Source: an uncultured Muribaculaceae bacterium
GTDB taxonomy: Bacteria; Bacteroidota; Bacteroidia; Bacteroidales; Muribaculaceae
Assembly: GCA_947177435.1 (NCBI GenBank)
Contig: CAMWUM010000017.1
Coordinates: 1-14,706, forward strand
DNA: 14,706 nt
Direction of reading: 5' to 3'
Shown here: positions 6,601 through 13,963 of the stretch, in pieces
Layout of the letters: each line of letters begins with the position of its first letter
Numbering within the stretch: the first letter of the stretch is position 1
Position numbers and translations under genes: made by a program
Notes under the pieces: generated by a model
Seen by the model: only the letters and a program-made list of their open reading frames with translations
What the model was told of the DNA's origin: nothing
Databases searched by the model: none

Positions 6601-9309
6601 ACACACTTTGAGCAGAACAATGTCGAATACCTCGAGTTCTGGCTTATGAGCCCGTTCCTCGATCCCGAGAATCCCAACACCGAGGGTGGTGACCTCTACT
6701 TCAACTTTGGTGAGGTGTCGGAGGATATCCTCAAGGACGGCCTCAAAAGTTACGAGAACGGTATTCCTTACGACGGTAACGATCAATACCTCACCGAGAC
6801 CGTATGGGGCCGCGTGTCTACACAGAACTCACTCACTTATTCGTTTGACAATTCCTCCGGTTCGCGTCTGGCTCAGGACGTCGGCCTTGATGGACTGCCT
6901 AACGCTGACGAGTTCAATTTCCCCTCCTACCAGAATTATCTCGACAAGCTGCGCCAGCGTCTCGACCCGACCACGGTAGCACAGATGATGGACGACCAGT
7001 TCTCGCCTTTCAACGACCCCGCCGGTGACAATTACCACTTCTATCGCGGTTACGATTACGACGACGAGCGCCTGGGCGTGCTCGAGCGTTACAAGAGATA
7101 CAACGGCGTCGAGGGCAACTCCCTCTCGCCCGAGGACTCGCCTGAGCCATTGTACCAAAGCTCCCGAAACACCCCCGATGTTGAGGATATCAACCAGGAC
7201 AACACGCTCAACGAGTACGAGCGCTATTTCGAATACCACGTGTCAATCCGCCCTGAGGACTTCGTGGTGGGAAAGAACTACATCACCGACAAGCAGACTT
7301 CGTGGGTGACACTGCGCAACGGCAAGCAGACCCAGGTGGAGTGGTACCAGTTCAAGATACCCTTGAGCGACTGGGAGAAGAAGGTGGGTAACATCAACGA
7401 CTTCTCCACCATCCGCTTCGCCCGCATCTACATGACCGGTTTTAAGAACACAACCTACCTGCGCTTCGCTACGCTTGAACTCGTGCGCGGCGAGTGGCGC
7501 GCTTACGACTTCAACCTCAACAGCCGCGGCGACGCCCCGGCCGAGGGCAAGCTCGACATCTCGGTGGTCAACATCGAGGAGAACTCTGGACGCGAGCCCG
7601 TCAATTACGTGCTGCCTCCGGGCGTGACCCGCATCAGCGATCCCGGCCAGACTCAGATTGTGCAGCTCAACGAGCAGTCGATGTCGCTCAAAGTCACCGG
7701 CCTCAATGCCGGCGATGCCCGCGGCGTGTACAAAAATACGCAGCTCGACCTGCGCAACTACAACCGCATGCAGATGTGGGTGCACGCCGAGCAGCTGATC
7801 GACGACGTAACCAACCTTGGCAACGGACAGTTCTCAGTGTTCATCCGCCTGGGTTCTGACGTCAAGGCCAATTATTACGAGTACGAGGTGCCCCTGGAGC
7901 TCACGCCCCATGGCGACTATTACGACACCCCGCAAGACCGTGCCATCGTATGGCCCGCCAGCAACTACCTCAACTTCGACTTGCAGTCGCTCGTAGCCCT
8001 TAAGGTGGAGCGCAACGCCGCGCGCCGCAACGAGGATGCCGGGGTAGGGTACAATATCGTCTACCGAGGCCGTGACCCGCACAATGAGCGTAACAGCATG
8101 GCCGTGCTCGGCAACCCGTCGCTGAGCGACATCCGCGTAATCCTCGTGGGCGTGCGCAACAATGCCGCCACGGTCAAGAGCGGTATCGTGTGGGTAAATG
8201 AGTTGAAGGTTACAGATTTTAATGAGTCGGGCGGCTGGGCCGCTAAGGCCAACGTCAACCTCAACATGAGCGACATCGTTACCGTCAATGCCGGCGCGCA
8301 CATCGAGACCGCAGGCTTTGGCGGCGTAGACCAGAGCCTTAACAATCGCCGTCTTGACGATTTCGAGCAGTACAACTTCGCAGTCCAAGGCAACGTCGGC
8401 CGTTTCCTCCCCGAATCGGTCAAACTCAACGCGCCCGTTTACTATTCGGTATCGCGTGAGACGACCACGCCCAAGTACAACCCCCTCGACCAGGACGTGG
8501 AACTCAAAGATGCTCTCGATGCCGCAGTCGACAAGCACGAGCGCGACTCGATTATGAACTATGCCGTGGAGCGCACCACGATGCAGAACTTCTCGGTGTC
8601 GGGCCTCAAATTTGACGTCAAGAGCAAGAACCCGATGCCCTGGGATCCGGCCAACTTCACTCTCAACTTCTCATTCTCTAAGCAGGCTAAGAACGATCCC
8701 ACCATAGAGTACGAAAACACCAATGACTACCGTGGTTCACTGCAGTACAGCTATTCGCCCTATATCAAACCGTTTAGGCCCTTCAACTTTATAAAGTCCA
8801 AGGATAAGAACCTCAAATTCTTCAAGGAATGGGAACTCCAGTGGCTGCCCAACACCATCGCGTTCAGCACCAACATGTCGAGGTACTATTACGAGCAGCA
8901 AACCCGCTCGGAGACCGACCAGATGTTCCAACTGCCGGTGGCCGTTAGCAAAAACTTCCTCTGGGACCGCCAGCTCAACCTCAACTGGAACATCACAAAG
9001 TCGCTCTCTCTATCGTTCAACAGCAACACCTCGGCCCGCATCGAGGAGACCGTCGGCGCCGTCAACAAGAAACTGTTCCCTGACAAATATAAGGAATGGC
9101 AAGACACTGTGTGGTCATCGATCCTCTCGATGGGTACGCCCTGGGCATACAACCAGACATTTACCGGCTCCTACAAGGCGCCGTTCAACCGCATTCCCGT
9201 CCTCGACTTCCTTACCGGCTCCGTTACCTACAACGCCACCTACCGGTGGGACCGCGGCGCTACCATCGACGGGATGAAGATGGGCAACTCTCTTGCCAGC
9301 CAAGGTTAG
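3637..9309 (+). CDS. sprA: SprA (Sov) type 9 secretion translocon, N-terminal 1890 residues, ended by an in-frame TAG
   Basis: SprA is the very large outer membrane barrel through which type 9 secretion substrates leave the cell in Bacteroidetes. The ATG at 3637 is chosen because it starts a signal peptide with a hydrophobic core, ending LGAQAQ near residue 34; an in-frame TTG at 3604 only adds 11 residues. A short proline-rich linker follows. The body is rich in alternating barrel strands and includes family-typical stretches such as NTDATFGFDSKNLKLAYEGE, the segment SSYLDDFEYTQIGIDLRSPY at about residues 836-855, and SprA_N-type modules in both halves. Translation stops at TAG (9307-9309) after GNSLASQG, well short of the roughly 2,400-2,500 residues usual for SprA. 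The missing C-terminal barrel strands are encoded directly downstream in the same frame. Family identity is very secure; function of the truncated product is doubtful. Confidence 0.93.
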   Translation: MSDLLKRYIACFAVCRGLLAVVCFVLFFLGAQAQYYTPQVTPPPPVGGTPTPGDSIDLPFPINPSVPQSYEQLVEDELGFDLKTPSNITTEAEYDPTTGYYIVRTRVGGMDVVTPFMLTPAQYNNWQLRQSMQDYYRERNLALVKNETEKEPFNVLDMNFALGPLEKIFGPGGVQLKTQGSVQISMGVKSNKTDNPALSLNARRKTFFDFDQKIQATINASVGNRMRFNMTYNTDATFGFDSKNLKLAYEGEEDDIVKEIEAGNVSMTTGSSLIRGGTALFGIKAKLQFGRLTATALVSQQNSQSQTVNTKGGVQTTKYSIKADEYDANRHFFLAQYFRDNYDKFAAKVPFVSSGINITRIEVWVTNKSGKYDEARNLVGFIDLGESRVLANNHWTVDPGYPFPTNESNNLLYTIKRDYPDARNINDVTQALAPLQAYGIQGGSDFEKVESARLLSSNEYTLNSTLGYISLKSALNTDEVLAVAFEYTYNGQVYQVGEFSSDITSTSQALFVKMLRSTTVSTALPTWDLMMKNVYNLGGYQIQKNNFRLNIKYLSDTTGVEINYLPVPGLNDKSLLQVMNLDRLDSNQESNVDGFFDFVEGYTIIPSSGKVIFPVVEPFGEHLARMIDNPTIAKDYVYQELYDSTLIVARQFADKNKFVITGEYQASAGSQIRLNAMNVPRGSVVVMAGGRQLVENSDYTVDYTMGIVTITNQSIIDSGQNVSVTLENQSLFSMQRKSLLGLDLQYEINKDFIIGGTFMHFSEKALTEKVNIGDEIVNNSMLGFNLRYNKEFMWLTNALNWIPTVNATAPSRINVTGEFAQLIPHSQKPGSNRGSSYLDDFEYTQIGIDLRSPYAWQLAPTPYDPSPNALFPEAALSNNVDYGKNRALLNWYYIDRMFTQRNSSLAPGYIKSDLDMLSQPYVREIKTHEIFPGRQLTYGESSTIQTLNLTFYPSERGPYNLDADNIASDGSLLYPETRWGGLLRRMENTHFEQNNVEYLEFWLMSPFLDPENPNTEGGDLYFNFGEVSEDILKDGLKSYENGIPYDGNDQYLTETVWGRVSTQNSLTYSFDNSSGSRLAQDVGLDGLPNADEFNFPSYQNYLDKLRQRLDPTTVAQMMDDQFSPFNDPAGDNYHFYRGYDYDDERLGVLERYKRYNGVEGNSLSPEDSPEPLYQSSRNTPDVEDINQDNTLNEYERYFEYHVSIRPEDFVVGKNYITDKQTSWVTLRNGKQTQVEWYQFKIPLSDWEKKVGNINDFSTIRFARIYMTGFKNTTYLRFATLELVRGEWRAYDFNLNSRGDAPAEGKLDISVVNIEENSGREPVNYVLPPGVTRISDPGQTQIVQLNEQSMSLKVTGLNAGDARGVYKNTQLDLRNYNRMQMWVHAEQLIDDVTNLGNGQFSVFIRLGSDVKANYYEYEVPLELTPHGDYYDTPQDRAIVWPASNYLNFDLQSLVALKVERNAARRNEDAGVGYNIVYRGRDPHNERNSMAVLGNPSLSDIRVILVGVRNNAATVKSGIVWVNELKVTDFNESGGWAAKANVNLNMSDIVTVNAGAHIETAGFGGVDQSLNNRRLDDFEQYNFAVQGNVGRFLPESVKLNAPVYYSVSRETTTPKYNPLDQDVELKDALDAAVDKHERDSIMNYAVERTTMQNFSVSGLKFDVKSKNPMPWDPANFTLNFSFSKQAKNDPTIEYENTNDYRGSLQYSYSPYIKPFRPFNFIKSKDKNLKFFKEWELQWLPNTIAFSTNMSRYYYEQQTRSETDQMFQLPVAVSKNFLWDRQLNLNWNITKSLSLSFNSNTSARIEETVGAVNKKLFPDKYKEWQDTVWSSILSMGTPWAYNQTFTGSYKAPFNRIPVLDFLTGSVTYNATYRWDRGATIDGMKMGNSLASQG
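9307..9309 (+). other. sprA: In-frame amber (TAG) codon inside sprA
   Basis: The codon lies between SLASQG and WNFDGRLNFESF with no shift of frame on either side. One base change from CAG, AAG, GAG, TCG, TTG, TGG, TAC or TAT would produce it. TAG also ends the tolC-like, nitroreductase and maf genes here, so it is read as stop in this genome. Confidence 0.95.
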
Positions 9310-11073
9310 TGGAATTTCGACGGCCGCCTCAATTTTGAGTCGTTCTACAAGAAGATTCCTTACTTGGCTGCCGTTGACAAGCGTTTCGCCAATAAGAAGA
9401 AGGCCGCACCGCAGAAGCCAAAGGTGTATGACCGCACTGTCAAGCTTAAGACTGACACCACTACGCTGATTAAGCACAACCTGAAAACGAAGAAGGTCAA
9501 AGTGACATCCACCACCGTAGCCGGCGACCGTTTCCCTGTCAAGTGGCATGTGGTCGACGTCAACTCGATCGAGGTTGAGACCCGAGGCGATCAGGATGTG
9601 AAGTTTAAGATTGAAGAGGTGCTCAAGGACGAGAAGAGCCTGTGGCAAGACATTGGCGACTACTCTGTGCGCCTCGTCATGTCGCCCCGCAATGTAGCCT
9701 TCCGTTACCGCCGTACCAGCCAGATGTCGCTGCCACTTTACAGCCCCGAGATTGGCAACGTCTTCGGCCAGTCGCTCAGCTATGGCCCCATGGCTCCCGG
9801 CCTCGACTTCGCTTTTGGCTTTGCCGGCGACGACTACATTGACCGCGCTATCGACCGCGGTTGGCTCATCACCGATGACGGCCAGACCTCGCCCGCTCTG
9901 ATGTCGCGCACCAACGAAATGAACCTCGAAGTCAACCTTGAACCGTTCAAGGGCTTTAAGGTGCAGCTGACTTTCAACCGTACAGAGAACAGTTCAAAGT
10001 CGGTGCAGTTCATGTACTCCGGCATGCCCACCACGCTCTCCGGCTCGTACACCAAGACGCATTGCGCCCTGCTCACCGCCCTGCGCAGTTCAAGCGCCAA
10101 GGATGGCTACAAGTCGGCTGCCTTTGACCAGATGCTGGCCAACATCCCCATCATCCGCGACCGCGTGGAGAGTCAGTACATGGGTCGGGATTATCCCACC
10201 ACAGGATTTATGGAAGGCAACCTCCATGCAGGCCGTCCGTTCAATCCGGAGGTTGGTGCCGTGAGCCGCACGTCGAGCGATGTGCTCATCCCCGCCTTCC
10301 TAGCCGCCTACACAGGCATGGACGCGAGCAGCGTTTACCTCAATCCGTTCCCGTCGTTCAGCGCCGTGCTCCCCAACTGGCGCATTACCTTCGACGGCCT
10401 TATCAACATGGGCAACATGCGTTCGATATTCAAGACATTCACTCTCAGCCACGCCTACCAGTGCACCTATGCCGTAGGTTCCTATTCGTCGTTCCTCAAC
10501 TGGGTTGGCGTTGACGGCAACCTTGGTTTCACTCTCGATGCCCTCACCGGCGAGCCCATCCCCTCGTCGCCGTTCAATATCTCCTCCGTCGCTATTACCG
10601 AGAAGTTTGCGCCGCTCATTGGCCTCAACGCCACGATGAACAATGGCGTGCAGTTCAACGCCGAGTACCGCGACCAGCGCACGCTCACGCTCAACTCCAG
10701 CGCCGGCCAGGTGGTGGAGGCATCTCAGCGAGCCCTCACGTTCGGCGCCGGTTACAAGATTGTAGGCTTCAACACTATCCTCAAGATGAAAGGCTCGGGC
10801 CAGGGCGTAAGCAACGACCTTACCCTCAACCTTGACTTCTCGCTGCAGAACAACCAGGCCCTCATCCGCCGCATCGAAGAGAACTATACACAGCCCACCT
10901 CGGGCGCCCGCACCCTGGCCATCAACTTCACCGCCAACTACGTGCTCTCAAAGCGACTCACCATCGCCGGTTACTTCTCGCATCAGGTAAATACCCCCAT
11001 CGTCACCACCAGTTCATATCCCACCAGCAACTCCGCTTTTGGCCTCCCCTTTAACCTCTCGCTGTCCAGATAA
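9310..11073 (+). pseudogene. sprA: C-terminal part of sprA, separated by the in-frame TAG
   Basis: This stretch of 587 codons continues the sprA frame with no further stop and ends with TAA at 11071. It begins WNFDGRLNFESFYKKIPYLA, has a lysine-rich insert (KRFANKKKAAPQKPK), and then many amphipathic strands. Its last residues, FGLPFNLSLSR, resemble the final strand of an outer membrane barrel ending in a basic residue, as in SprA. Codon choice (many C-ending codons) is the same as in the upstream part, so no decay is visible. Added to the upstream part it restores a full-length SprA of 2,478 codons including the TAG. Translation on its own could only start at weak codons such as TTG at 9364, would lack a signal peptide, and is unlikely to give a useful protein. 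It is called a pseudogene segment unless the TAG is an error or is read through. Confidence 0.85.
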
Positions 11074-11095
11074 TTACATTAGTCGGGTGGGGAAG

Positions 11096-11127
11096 TTATC
11101 AACATATTTTGGGGGTAGTGTTGATAA
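11096..11127. repeat. 9-bp inverted repeat TTATCAACA / TGTTGATAA
   Basis: TTATCAACA at 11096-11104 faces TGTTGATAA at 11119-11127, a perfect inverted repeat around a 14-base spacer containing a G run. It lies just after the sprA stop and ends 6 bases before the -33 element of the next promoter. Each half differs at one position from a DnaA box (TTATNCACA). As RNA it could fold into a weak hairpin, but no T tract follows, so it is a poor terminator. An operator role is possible. Confidence 0.5.
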
Positions 11128-11133
11128 ATTGAT

Positions 11134-11164
11134 TTTGGAGTTACGGATTTTATGAGTAATTTTG
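11134..11164 (+). promoter_or_regulatory. Bacteroidetes-type promoter of the SPOR-nitroreductase-kdsC-maf operon
   Basis: TTTG (11134-11137) and TAATTTTG (11157-11164) match the Bacteroidetes -33 and -7 elements exactly, with a 19-base spacer. Transcription should begin about 4-6 bases after the -7 box, at or next to the GTG at 11169. Confidence 0.75.
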
Positions 11165-11168
11165 CAAC

Positions 11169-12110
11169 GTGAATACAGTGATAAGGCATATTGAATATTT
11201 AATTTCACGCACCGACTGCGTAATCATTCCAGGCATCGGAGCCTTGCTGGCGCACAGACAGAGCGCTCAGTTTGACTTTGATAACCAGAGGGTTGTGCCG
11301 CCGTCGAGGGTGTTCTCGTTCAATGGCCAACTCACTGAGACCGACGGCGCGCTCGCCTATTCTGTGGCCCGTGCCGAGAGCATATCGCTTGAAGCCGCCT
11401 CCGATAAGGTGAAGGCTGAGACCGAGGCTATGAAGCGCCAACTGATGCTCGATGGCCAACTTTCGCTTGGTCGCGTGGGCACGCTCACAGCCGATGCAGA
11501 AAGCGGATCCATCACATTCAACTCTTTTGCCGCCGATGCCCTTAGCATTGCTACGGCATGGCTCCCCACCGTAGAGGTTAAGCCTGCCGAGCATGAGGAA
11601 ATCGTTGTCGAGACGCCTGTCCGCCCCACGCGCCATTGGGCTCGATTCGCGAAGATAGCAGCGTCTGTTGCCGTTCTTCTCGGCATTTGTTTCGTGGCCT
11701 CAACGCCCATCGTTGTCAACGATATGCTGCTTGCTTCGCTCGCACCCGAGTTGCAACATGTGGCTGCGGAAGAATTGCTGCCGGTTGACGTAGAGGAACC
11801 CACTCTCACAATCGCATTCCACGACGAAGTAAGTGAATCTGTGGATACAGTAGTGGCTGAGGAGCAGCCTATCGAGGAAGAGACGGTCAAGGAAATCCAG
11901 TCCGTGAGCCAGGGCGACTACCTGGTGATCGTAGGCTCATTCACCACCCAAGAGGAGGCCGAGGCCTGGGTGGCTAAGAAGTACGGTCAGGGCAGCGGAG
12001 TGATTGAAAAGAATGGTCGCTACCGCGCTTATTCGGCATCGTACGCCACTGAAGCAGAAGCCCGCGCCGCTGCAGCCGAGATTGGCAATGCATGGGCCTG
12101 CAAGCGTTGA
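11169..12110 (+). CDS. CCDC81-like HU domain and SPOR domain membrane protein
   Basis: The 313-residue protein has three parts. Residues 1-130 match the prokaryotic CCDC81-type HU-like region, recognised from the opening IRHIEYLISRTDCVIIPGIGALLAH and the later LDGQLSLGRVGTL. One membrane helix lies at about 161-183 (IAASVAVLLGICFVA). An acidic linker follows, and a SPOR domain fills about 249-311 (GDYLVIVGSFTTQEEAEAW). SPOR domains bind denuded septal peptidoglycan, and HU-like folds bind DNA, so a cytoplasmic N-terminus and periplasmic C-terminus are inferred. The precise role of this Bacteroidetes family is not known to me. The start is GTG at 11169, very close to the predicted transcription start; GTG at 11178 is an alternative that loses three residues. 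It is the first gene of the operon; the next begins 17 bases after its stop. Confidence 0.88.
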   Translation: MNTVIRHIEYLISRTDCVIIPGIGALLAHRQSAQFDFDNQRVVPPSRVFSFNGQLTETDGALAYSVARAESISLEAASDKVKAETEAMKRQLMLDGQLSLGRVGTLTADAESGSITFNSFAADALSIATAWLPTVEVKPAEHEEIVVETPVRPTRHWARFAKIAASVAVLLGICFVASTPIVVNDMLLASLAPELQHVAAEELLPVDVEEPTLTIAFHDEVSESVDTVVAEEQPIEEETVKEIQSVSQGDYLVIVGSFTTQEEAEAWVAKKYGQGSGVIEKNGRYRAYSASYATEAEARAAAAEIGNAWACKR

Positions 12111-12127
12111 CAAATACCTTTAACATT

Positions 12128-12673
12128 ATGGATAAAGCATTTAACGGCATGCTGTTCGAACGCCACAGCATACGCAAATACAAGGCCCAGCCCCTGCCGG
12201 CCGAAGATGTGAAGCAAATACTCGAGGCAGGCCTGCTGGCTCCGTCGTCGAAGAGCGCGCGCCCTTGGGAATTTGTATGCGTCGAAGATGCCGACATGCT
12301 GGCCAAACTGGCCGAATGCAAGCCTGCCGGAGCGCGTCCGATAGCCGGCGCAAAGCTCGCCATTATCATCTGCGCTGACCCGGAGAAGAGCGACGTGTAT
12401 GTTGAGGACTGCTCTGTGGCCGCTTCTTACATGCAGTTGCAAGCCACCGCTCTCGGCATCGGGTCGTGTTGGATACAGGTACGTAACCGCTTCTCAGCCG
12501 ATGATAATCCAGCCCAGGACTTGGTGCAGGCACTGCTCGGTATCCCCGCAAGCATGCAGGTGGTGGCTATCCTTACATTCGGATACAGCGACGAGCAGCG
12601 CAATCCCGTCGATCCCGCCAAACTTAAGTGGGAGAAAGTACACATTGGGCAATGGGCCGACGACCAGCAATAG
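12128..12673 (+). CDS. Nitroreductase family protein
   Basis: The 181-residue product belongs to the FMN-dependent nitroreductase fold. Visible signatures are the N-terminal FMN-binding RHSIRKY (residues 12-18), LLAPSSKSARPWEFV (36-50), the central helix DCSVAASYMQLQATALGIGSCWIQ (start about 94) and the late GIPASMQVVAILTFGY (138-153). Members reduce nitro groups, quinones, flavins or other electrophiles with NAD(P)H; the natural substrate here is unknown. The ATG at 12128 is chosen because the family normally starts just before the ERHSIR motif and because an upstream reading from 12092 would overlap the previous gene. The size is at the short end but normal for this subfamily. Its end overlaps the next gene by 22 bases. 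Confidence 0.92.
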   Translation: MDKAFNGMLFERHSIRKYKAQPLPAEDVKQILEAGLLAPSSKSARPWEFVCVEDADMLAKLAECKPAGARPIAGAKLAIIICADPEKSDVYVEDCSVAASYMQLQATALGIGSCWIQVRNRFSADDNPAQDLVQALLGIPASMQVVAILTFGYSDEQRNPVDPAKLKWEKVHIGQWADDQQ

Positions 12674-13419
12674 CCATCGTCGGCTCGGGCAATGTGGCCA
12701 CGCATCTGGCCTTGACTCTTGACAAAGTGGCCGAGGTCAGGCAGGTGTGTTCGCCCTGTGCCGAGCATGCCGAGGCGCTGGCTTCAAGGCTTTCAGATTG
12801 TGAGGCGCTAACCGATGTCTCCAAGATAGATCCGACAGTAGATTTCTGTATCATCTCGGTCAAGGATGATGCAGTGCGTGATGTGTCGGAGGCGTTGCCG
12901 CAGATTGGCGGTATTGTGTGCCATACATCCGGAAGCGCGCCGATGGAGGCTCTATGCAAGCACAGCCGCGCAGGCGTTTTTTATCCACTGCAAACCTTCT
13001 CGAAGGATGCCGAGGTGAATGTTGACGAGGCCCCGTTCTTCATAGAAGCCACTGACGATGATACCCTCAATTCGCTCATGGCGCTCGCCCGGTCGATTAG
13101 CAACAAGGTGGCGGAGGCGGACTCCAGCAAGCGCGCGATATTGCACGTGGCTGCAGTGTTCGCCTGCAACTTCGCCAACCATCTGTGGGCCATATCATCA
13201 GACATACTCGGTGAGCATGGCATTGGCCTCGATGTGATGCGTCCGCTGCTGCAAGCCACCCTCGACAAGGCCATGACAATGCCTCCGGCCGAAGCCCAGA
13301 CTGGGCCTGCCGTGCGCCGTGACGAGGTGGTAATGCAGAAGCACATGAGCATGCTCAGCCCTGAAAATGCCGAGATATACAAGTTACTTTCCCAATCAAT
13401 AATGAGCCATAAGAAATGA
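12652..13419 (+). CDS. Rossmann-like, DUF2520 domain protein
   Basis: The 255-residue protein has an N-terminal dinucleotide-binding fold with GSGNVATHL at 11-19, then CIISVKDDAV (66-75) and HTSGS (91-95). The middle motif VFYPLQTFSK (109-118) and the helical C-terminal part with HVAAVFACNFANHL (165-178) and TGPAVRRD (217-224) are those of the DUF2520 family. The arrangement resembles NADP-dependent reductases of the F420-dependent-reductase/ProC type, but no substrate is established for this family to my knowledge. The ATG at 12652 places the glycine motif at the usual distance from the start; a GTG at 12628 would add 8 residues with no family match. It overlaps the nitroreductase by 22 bases and kdsC by 4 (ATGA), so it is firmly in the operon. 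Confidence 0.9.
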   Translation: MGRRPAIAIVGSGNVATHLALTLDKVAEVRQVCSPCAEHAEALASRLSDCEALTDVSKIDPTVDFCIISVKDDAVRDVSEALPQIGGIVCHTSGSAPMEALCKHSRAGVFYPLQTFSKDAEVNVDEAPFFIEATDDDTLNSLMALARSISNKVAEADSSKRAILHVAAVFACNFANHLWAISSDILGEHGIGLDVMRPLLQATLDKAMTMPPAEAQTGPAVRRDEVVMQKHMSMLSPENAEIYKLLSQSIMSHKK

Positions 13420-13940
13420 GCAGAATAGATTACGACCTTAATTCTATATCAGGAATTGCCTTTGATGTTGACGGTGTGCTGTCGCCATCGACAGTGCCTA
13501 CGGATGCCAATGGCGTGCCCCAGCGAATGTGCAATGTCAAGGATGGCTACGCGCTGCAACTGGCCGTGAAAATGGGCCTGAAGCTTGCCATCATAACGGG
13601 CGCTGACACCGAGTCGATAGCGATGAGGTATAGGTCGCTCGGCATTACTGACATTTACCTGCGCGCATCAGAGAAACTGCCTGTGCTCGATGATTGGATG
13701 CGTCGCCGAGGTTTATCTTCGCACCAAGTGGCTTACGTTGGCGACGATATCCCCGACATTCTGCCCATGCAGAGCGTGGGCCTGCCTGTATGTCCTGCCG
13801 ACGGAGCGCCTGACGCAAAGGCCGTGGCATGCCTTATCACCAAAGCTAACGGCGGCTACGGCGTGGCGCGTGAATTGCTTGAAGAGATACTCAAAGCCAA
13901 AGGCGTGTGGATGACCAATGACGATGCTTATGGCTGGTAA
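13416..13940 (+). CDS. kdsC: 3-deoxy-D-manno-octulosonate 8-phosphate phosphatase (KdsC), HAD family
   Basis: KdsC removes phosphate from Kdo 8-phosphate to give Kdo for the lipopolysaccharide core, in the cytoplasm. The 174-residue length is typical of the minimal HAD subclass that acts as a tetramer. Catalytic motifs are visible: DVDGVL with nucleophile Asp17 and Asp19, Thr61-Gly62 in IITGADTES, Lys87 in SEK, and GDDIPD with Asp110, Asp111 and Asp114 for magnesium. GGYGVARE at 146-153 matches the C-terminal family motif. The usual arginine after ITG(G) is replaced by Ala-Asp, which is slightly unusual. The start overlaps the stop of the previous gene (ATGA). A related HAD phosphatase on another sugar cannot be fully excluded, but the maf neighbour is the common Bacteroidales arrangement. 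Confidence 0.88.
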   Translation: MSRIDYDLNSISGIAFDVDGVLSPSTVPTDANGVPQRMCNVKDGYALQLAVKMGLKLAIITGADTESIAMRYRSLGITDIYLRASEKLPVLDDWMRRRGLSSHQVAYVGDDIPDILPMQSVGLPVCPADGAPDAKAVACLITKANGGYGVARELLEEILKAKGVWMTNDDAYGW

Positions 13941-13963
13941 TGTTACTCTAAACCTTTAACCCT

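Noticed and set aside
9307-9315. Genome-wide recoding of TAG, or pyrrolysine at TAG
   Set aside because: TAG ends the tolC-like, nitroreductase and maf genes at the expected places. No pyrrolysine system is expected in this group, and no known readthrough signal follows the codon.
9200-9400. Frameshift as the cause of the split sprA
   Set aside because: The parts before and after the TAG are in the same frame and read as continuous barrel sequence, so no insertion or deletion is needed.
11096-11127. Strong intrinsic terminator of sprA
   Set aside because: The stem is AT-rich with a long loop and is not followed by a T tract.
12092-12127. Upstream start of the nitroreductase at 12092
   Set aside because: It would overlap the SPOR protein gene and adds residues unlike the family; the ATG at 12128 fits.
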